The notes under the pieces were generated by a model, which did no database searches, was not told where the DNA came from, and worked only from the letters and a program-made list of their open reading frames with translations. The position numbers were made by a program, and so were the translations under genes. This document shows, one piece after another, positions 59,740 through 64,000 of a stretch of DNA of 64,000 bases (the stretch's first letter is position 1; every line of letters begins with the position of its first letter). The stretch is from Desmospora activa DSM 45169 (GTDB lineage: Bacteria; Bacillota; Bacilli; Thermoactinomycetales; DSM-45169): NCBI RefSeq assembly GCF_003046315.1, contig NZ_PZZP01000001.1, positions 310,001 through 374,000 on the forward strand, read 5' to 3'.

Positions 59740-59899
59740 GTGCTTATCAAATGGTTCCCGTATGGTGGAGGAAGTGGGATTGTAGCCACAGATTTCACGC
59801 AAGTCTTTTGGCGAAGAGATATAAGGATCATTTTTATTAACTGTATAACGGAATGTGGGCAAAAGGTCCGAGGGGCGGAATAATTGGGGAGACACGACA
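59740..59899 (-). other. Short open stretch of uncertain status
   Basis: A minus-strand open frame (to 59728) reads LLPTFRYTVNKNDPYISSPK and DLREICGYNPTSSTIREP but has no ribosome-binding site and begins in a terminator. It may be a C-terminal relic of an unknown gene. Confidence 0.3.
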
Positions 59900-59940
59900 G
59901 CAAAAGCGGGAGAGGACGACACACCTTCTCCCGCTTTTGT
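59900..59940. terminator. Bidirectional terminator
   Basis: GCAAAAGCGGGAGA and complement, T-rich on the plus side and A-rich on the other; serves the YhzD-like gene. Confidence 0.75.
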
Positions 59941-59942
59941 CA

Positions 59943-60155
59943 TCAGGAAGAAACGTTTTTTGCCGATTTCGCTTTATGGCTTAAAAATTCCACCAACCGC
60001 CCCGATGAATGAATGATCCGATATGGATAAGTGGAATACTCCCTTTCCTGTAATCGTTGATGCCCTTCCGCTTTAGCCCCGTTCTCGTCGCGGGCGGTAA
60101 GGGGTTGGTCCAGAAGTTTCTTTCCCTCATTGTCGTAAACGGTGAGATGATACAT
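59943..60155 (-). CDS. YhzD-like small protein (70 aa)
   Basis: ATG 60155 follows GGAGG at 7 bases. Sequence YHLTVYDNEGKKLLDQPLTA then EREYSTYPYRIIHSSGRLVE resembles Bacillus YhzD, a small protein of unknown role. The family pattern is a short beta strand, a helix containing GAKAEGHQRL, and a C-terminal strand. Confidence 0.65.
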   Translation of the reverse strand: MYHLTVYDNEGKKLLDQPLTARDENGAKAEGHQRLQEREYSTYPYRIIHSSGRLVEFLSHKAKSAKNVSS

Positions 60156-60259
60156 GGATCTTCCTCCTTCTTCCAATGTAGGGCTCATCGGTGTTCTTTG
60201 GTTATGAATACGTTTTCTTTACTTCCGTCTTCTTTCCTTCAGGATACAAAAAAATAACC

Positions 60260-60343
60260 CACGATTCCGGAAGCTGAACCGGAATGTGAGTTCATCATTT
60301 GCTGGATACGGTAAAGGGGGTTACCGCTGATTACAGGGTAACC
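60260..60343 (-). terminator. Two hairpins between the DUF4064 and YhzD-like genes
   Basis: CACGATTCCGG/CCGGAATGTG (60260-60288) is followed on the minus strand by a long T run (complement of 60249-60254), a good terminator for the DUF4064 gene. GGTTACC/GGGTAACC (60319-60343) is a second hairpin just after that gene's stop. Confidence 0.65.
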
Positions 60344-60389
60344 AATCAGTGCTAAGTAAATTTTAATAGTTTGTTAAACTTCCATTTAC

Positions 60390-60773
60390 TCAGGAAGAAG
60401 GATTGTCACTGGGCTTTGGTTTACGAAAACACAAGGCGCCTGAGATGATCATGAGAATGCCGGGAATTAACCACAATAGGCTGGCGAGAAGAAATCCTCC
60501 CACACCGGCGATCAATTGGATGATGCCGCTTCGAATATGATTCTTGCTGATCAAGGAGGGGATGGCAAAAATAATCGCCACGATGGATAATAACAGTAAC
60601 AATCCACCGCTGATTGTGAGCCAAGTGGAGTCGACTACGGCTACTGATTCGGCTTCATCCATCATATCCATATACGCTTGCCCAAATAATCCCCCAGCAA
60701 CCACAAGTAAACCGATTCCCGCTCCAAAGATGCCACCAATTAACCCTAATACAAATTCCGCTGTTCGTTTCAT
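60390..60773 (-). CDS. DUF4064 membrane protein
   Basis: 127 residues. ATG 60773 follows AAAGGAG at 8 bases. Typical DUF4064 layout: MKRTAEFVLGLIGGIFGAGI as first membrane helix, then a short extracellular part, then two more helices (LLLLLSIVAIIFAIP; LLASLLWLIPGILMIISGAL) and a polar tail. Function unknown; common in Bacillales. Confidence 0.82.
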   Translation of the reverse strand: MKRTAEFVLGLIGGIFGAGIGLLVVAGGLFGQAYMDMMDEAESVAVVDSTWLTISGGLLLLLSIVAIIFAIPSLISKNHIRSGIIQLIAGVGGFLLASLLWLIPGILMIISGALCFRKPKPSDNPSS

Positions 60774-60876
60774 CCCACACTCTCCTTTGCACGGGAACAG
60801 ACTACCCTTAAAAAGTGTCCCCAAATGGTTTGTATGCGTTGGAGAGGAGGGGTATGCCAACTTTGCGGATGAGACA

Positions 60877-61629
60877 CTAGATTCCCGCTTCATCCAACGC
60901 TTTTTTTAATTCCTTGCGTAAAGTGCGTTCCACTGCCCATTGTTCCCCATTCTCCGTTTTGGCGATGATACGGATCACCCAGTTGGAATCGCTGAGGCTT
61001 TGTACACCTAACACATTGGGACCGTCTACGATTGCGGGAGTGTACTGGGCCAAGCGGTCACACGTTTTTTGCATCACTTGGATTGCTTCGTCCACATTGG
61101 TATCATACGTGATGGCGATATCAACTAATGCCTGCATATTGCCGCGGGAGTGATTGGTTAAGGCTCCGATCTCCCGGTTGGGAATATAATGAAGATCGCC
61201 GTTAAAGGCGCGTACCTTAATATAACGAAGTCCTGTTTCCTCTACAATGCCGGAGTAGTTGTTGATGGTGATATACTCCCCCACGTTTACCTGATTTTCC
61301 AGTAGAACAAAAAAACCGGTCACGATGTCGCTTACGACTCCTTGTGCACCAAAACCGACGGCCAGACCAATAATGCCGGCACTGGCGATGATACCGGTGG
61401 TATCAACCCCAAACTCCCGCAGAATGGCCACTAATGCGATAAAAAATATCGCATAACCGACTAAGCTGGATAACAAGGTTTTCAAAGTATTGATGCGCAA
61501 TTCCGCTTCTTCGTGGTTACGGATCCGGTTTTCAAGCAGGCGGGCGATGATGCTCTTAACCACTGCGTAGACAATAATAGCTGCTACTGCGATCACGCCG
61601 GCGATCGCCAAGGATTTTAACCACTCCAT
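60877..61629 (-). CDS. Small-conductance mechanosensitive channel (MscS family)
   Basis: 250 residues, the short MscS form. ATG 61629 (or TTG 61632) after GGGAGGAG. Three N-terminal helices; the pore helix GIIASAGIIGLAVGFGAQGVVSDIVTGFF has the Gly/Ala packing of MscS TM3, followed by the beta domain VGEYITINNYSGIVEETGLR and a C-terminal cage. It releases solutes on hypo-osmotic shock. Confidence 0.9.
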   Translation of the reverse strand: MEWLKSLAIAGVIAVAAIIVYAVVKSIIARLLENRIRNHEEAELRINTLKTLLSSLVGYAIFFIALVAILREFGVDTTGIIASAGIIGLAVGFGAQGVVSDIVTGFFVLLENQVNVGEYITINNYSGIVEETGLRYIKVRAFNGDLHYIPNREIGALTNHSRGNMQALVDIAITYDTNVDEAIQVMQKTCDRLAQYTPAIVDGPNVLGVQSLSDSNWVIRIIAKTENGEQWAVERTLRKELKKALDEAGI

Positions 61630-61768
61630 CAAGATGTTTCTCTCCTCCCATGACCGGATTATGTCCACTATACGCTAATCGATCAAGCTGGAAAAGCGGA
61701 AAGGGTTGTCAACTTGATTCTACGATTGAAACGGAGTTTCCTGCTGCTACTCCTTTTTCCGGTGTATC

Positions 61769-61798
61769 TTCACAAATCGATGTGAAAAATGATATAGT
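61769..61798 (+). promoter_or_regulatory. Promoter of the ABC-F gene
   Basis: TTCACA (61769-61774), 18 bases, TATAGT (61793-61798). The start point would be near 61805, leaving a leader of about 260 bases before ATG 62067. Confidence 0.6.
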
Positions 61799-61804
61799 AT
61801 TAAC

Positions 61805-62066
61805 AAATACAGAAGGAGGATTGCTCCCTAACCAACATGAAAAATGACCGCTAACACCTTACTGAAATCCATACCATGGTGTTCATTGCCTGTACGGGGC
61901 AAAGCGGTAGGGGCAGTCTGTCCTTTTTCGGATAAACAAACAATCGGGTGAAGGCTGAATTTCATCGGTAGCGTATACCGAGCGGAATCCAGCTGTTTTC
62001 CGACCCTTTGCTTACGCACAGGTGATACCTGTGTTTTTTATTTGTAAGAAAAAGGGGGGCGTCTCG
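61805..62066 (+). promoter_or_regulatory. Structured leader (putative attenuator) of the ABC-F gene
   Basis: The leader includes AAGGAGG (about 61812-61818), a tiny frame ATG AAA AAT GAC CGC TAA (61837-61854), and C/G-rich stretches able to pair (CACC...GGTG around 61855-61883; GGGGCA/TGCCCC-type elements near 61900). It ends in an intrinsic terminator. Antibiotic-responsive ABC-F genes are often controlled by ribosome-stalling attenuation of this design; here it is inference from layout. Confidence 0.5.
62017..62039 (+). terminator. Leader terminator of the ABC-F gene
   Basis: CACAGGT (62017-62023) and ACCTGTG (62027-62033), 3-base loop, then T6. It lies 28 bases before the ATG and therefore inside the transcription unit of the gene rather than at its end. 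Confidence 0.75.
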
Positions 62067-63902
62067 ATGTTGCTCGTAAAAGCAGAAGGACTGAAAGTGG
62101 AACGGGGCAGCCGGTTGTTGTTTGAAAATGTGGATATTGAAATTCACGCAGGGGAAAAAGTGGCCCTGATCGGCGCCAACGGTATGGGGAAAACCAGCTT
62201 GTTGCAGACGTTGACAGGGGAAGTTAACCCGGAGAGCGGATCAGTCTTTCGAGCGGTTCCCGTACAATCCTGGGGTGTGTTAAGCCAGCATCAACCATGG
62301 CCGCCAGATGTAACAGTAGAAGCGTATGTACGCTCAGGCCGACCGGAGCTGGCTCAGCTTTATCAGGAACTAACCAAGGTGGAGCAGGAGATGGCCAATG
62401 CCACAGGGGAAGCGTTAGACCCCCTCGTCGCTCATTATGGCGTCTGTCAGGAATTATATCAGCAGATGGACGGCTATGAATGGGAGGTGGAAGTGCAAAG
62501 GACGCTGAATCAACTGGGGTTAACCGGGGAAATAGCTACCGCTTCCATCGCCCAACTGAGTGGTGGGCAGAAGACACGAACCCAATTGGCCCAACTGGTG
62601 GTAAAACAGCCAACCTTTTTGCTGTTGGATGAACCGACGAACCATCTGGATGCCTCCACCTTGGAGTGGTTGGCACGATGGTTGTCGGACTGGGAGGGGG
62701 CGGTGTTGTTTGTTTCTCACGATCGATGGTTTATCGATCAGGTGGCGGATGTGACGGTGGAGTTGTCTAAAAGCGGAACGCGCGCCATCCGCGGGGGATA
62801 CAGCCGCTTTGCGCAACAGCAGGAGCATGAACGCAAATCCCAGGAGGCTTTATGGCGCAAGCAGGAGCAGGAAAAGAAGAAATTGGAGGAATCGATCCGG
62901 CGATATCGGGAGTGGTTTAATCGTGCTCATACCGCGGCTGGAGAGCGCAATCCATTTATGAAGAAGAAGGCGCAAAAAAATATCACCCGCTCACAGGCAA
63001 AGGAAGAAGCGCTAAAGCGGCTGGAGAAAAAGCAGGTGGAGCGTCCTCGCGATGAACCGGTCGTCCAGGTGCGATTGGACACGGCTTCGATGGAAGGGAG
63101 GCGTTTGTTGACGGTAGAAGATGGTACCTTCGCCTATGGGAAGCAGCCGCTGCTGCAAGAAGTTAATCTCCAGGTGCAGCGTGGCGATCGGCTCGCCTTG
63201 ATTGGCGCCAATGGCAGTGGTAAAACGACCCTGCTAAAGCTGCTGGCTCACCGTTTGCAGCCGCAACAGGGAACCGTGCGTCATCATCCCGAACTACGGA
63301 TCGGCTACTTTGCTCAGGAGTTGGAAACCCTTGATCCAAACGAAACAATCGTGGACAGCTTATTGCGCCTTCCCGGCATGACCCAGACGGAGGCCCGCAA
63401 TATTTTAGCTTCGTTTTTGTTCCGCAAAGAGAGGGTGTTTCAACGGATTGGTTCACTCAGTATGGGAGAACGCTGCCGGGTAGCTTTTGTCCGCCTCTAC
63501 TTCTCTCATGCCAACCTGCTGATCCTGGATGAACCGACCAATTACCTGGATATCCCGACTCGAGAGCGAATGGAGGAAGCATTGGCTCACTATCCTGGCT
63601 CCATCATTGTCGTTTCCCATGATCGTTTCCTCCTTTCCCGTATCGCCAACCGGGTTGCCGTTTTGGAGCAAGGGCGCCTCACTTTGTTTGAGGACGGATA
63701 TCAGGCATACCGGGAACAAAAAAGTGAGAAGAAAGCGATGACAAACCCCCACCAAGATCAGATCCATCGGTTAAAGCTACGGTTGATTCAATTGATGGGG
63801 ATGGAGGAGCCGGAGGAAGAGGAAAAACGGAAGCAACTTTGGTCGGAGATTCAGAAGACGAGACGTGAATTGGATGGGTTGCAAAAAGAAAGTGTGGATT
63901 GA
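62067..63902 (+). CDS. ABC-F family ATPase (ribosome-associated; antibiotic-resistance or translation factor type)
   Basis: 611 residues. ATG 62067 follows AAGGGGGG. Two ABC domains with no membrane part: Walker A LIGANGMGKTSLLQTL and LIGANGSGKTTLLKLL; signatures LSGGQKTRTQLAQLV and LSMGERCRVAFVRLY; Walker B LLLDEPTNHLDA and LILDEPTNYLDI. The inter-domain P-site tRNA-interaction arm is a charged coiled coil (QEHERKSQEALWRKQEQEKK, NPFMKKKAQKNITRSQAKEE). A C-terminal coiled coil extension (LKLRLIQLMGMEEPEEEEK) follows. The resemblance to VmlR/MsrA-like ARE proteins plus an attenuator leader suggests ribosome protection. Confidence 0.88.
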   Translation: MLLVKAEGLKVERGSRLLFENVDIEIHAGEKVALIGANGMGKTSLLQTLTGEVNPESGSVFRAVPVQSWGVLSQHQPWPPDVTVEAYVRSGRPELAQLYQELTKVEQEMANATGEALDPLVAHYGVCQELYQQMDGYEWEVEVQRTLNQLGLTGEIATASIAQLSGGQKTRTQLAQLVVKQPTFLLLDEPTNHLDASTLEWLARWLSDWEGAVLFVSHDRWFIDQVADVTVELSKSGTRAIRGGYSRFAQQQEHERKSQEALWRKQEQEKKKLEESIRRYREWFNRAHTAAGERNPFMKKKAQKNITRSQAKEEALKRLEKKQVERPRDEPVVQVRLDTASMEGRRLLTVEDGTFAYGKQPLLQEVNLQVQRGDRLALIGANGSGKTTLLKLLAHRLQPQQGTVRHHPELRIGYFAQELETLDPNETIVDSLLRLPGMTQTEARNILASFLFRKERVFQRIGSLSMGERCRVAFVRLYFSHANLLILDEPTNYLDIPTRERMEEALAHYPGSIIVVSHDRFLLSRIANRVAVLEQGRLTLFEDGYQAYREQKSEKKAMTNPHQDQIHRLKLRLIQLMGMEEPEEEEKRKQLWSEIQKTRRELDGLQKESVD

Positions 63903-64000
63903 TTAGGGTTGAAACGGTGATTGGACAAAAGGGAGCCAGCTACTATTCCAAGGCTGTTGACTTACTGAAAATAGAAAGAGGGAGCGATTTACGGTGTAGC
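63903..64000 (+). other. Right edge, possible gene start
   Basis: A frame from GTG 63919 (IGQKGASYYSKAVDLLKIER) stays open to the edge but has no good ribosome-binding site. TTGACT at 63958-63963 could instead be a -35 for a gene beyond the window. Not resolved. Confidence 0.25.

Overview
The window reads as chromosomal DNA of a spore-forming Bacillota, most likely a Bacillales member close to Thermoactinomycetaceae. That placement is inference: it rests on spore-associated families at the left edge (DUF1657, YhcN/YlaJ, DUF421), Bacillus-type ribosome-binding sites, several TTG/GTG starts, CcpA-like cre sites, a yybP-ykoY riboswitch, AdhR-, Ytr- and AdaA-like genes, and base composition near half G+C. 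There is no rRNA, tRNA, CRISPR array or intact insertion sequence. It is a mosaic of short metabolic and regulatory units, most with their own local regulator, interrupted by many decayed genes.

Left third (1-21 kb): spore-associated genes; an unknown secreted protein; a divergent TetR/cytochrome P450 pair; a carboxylate cluster (RraA-like aldolase, LysR, PrpF-type isomerase, aconitase) that could process an unusual tricarboxylate such as trans-aconitate; a LysE exporter; a Bcr/CflA exporter; a CrtO-like membrane protein; a secreted NucA/NucB-type nuclease; a PadR/P450 pair around a perfect palindrome; and a TetR-controlled two-gene SMR drug-efflux pair.

Middle (21-43 kb): a secreted pectate lyase behind a LacI/CcpA-type operator and long leader; a CGNR regulator divergent from an arginase-family enzyme; a GntR regulator; a glycerate kinase-GntP permease operon with a consensus cre; AdaA plus a flavin-reductase-like gene; an AdhR-type MerR regulator and alcohol dehydrogenase sharing a palindromic promoter element; an orphan PTS IIA; MarR; an old yellow enzyme; HxlR and a quinone reductase; TerC preceded by a yybP-ykoY (Mn2+) riboswitch; LysR/RarD; and an actinobacterial-looking epoxide hydrolase next to a LysR relic fused to a transposition-ATPase relic.

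Right third (43-64 kb): a zone of gene decay (GNAT, XRE, membrane-protein, nuclease and transposase-like relics) containing an intact methyltransferase and a peptidase E; a YyaL-type thioredoxin-domain gene whose reading frame is interrupted by a precise 30-nt in-frame insert; ArsR/AHSA1; an M20 peptidase; a YtrA-type GntR operon and a second ABC transporter; M32 carboxypeptidase; OsmC; small proteins; MscS; and an ABC-F ATPase with a long leader ending in a terminator hairpin.

The most unusual signal is the 30-nt gap in the yyaL-like gene (47346-47375). It begins with UAG followed at once by a strong hairpin, is bounded by identical UCG codons, and keeps frame on both sides. This layout resembles translational bypassing elements such as T4 gene 60, though an insertion/excision scar is the simpler alternative. 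Coordinates and translations were read by eye; no database search was run.
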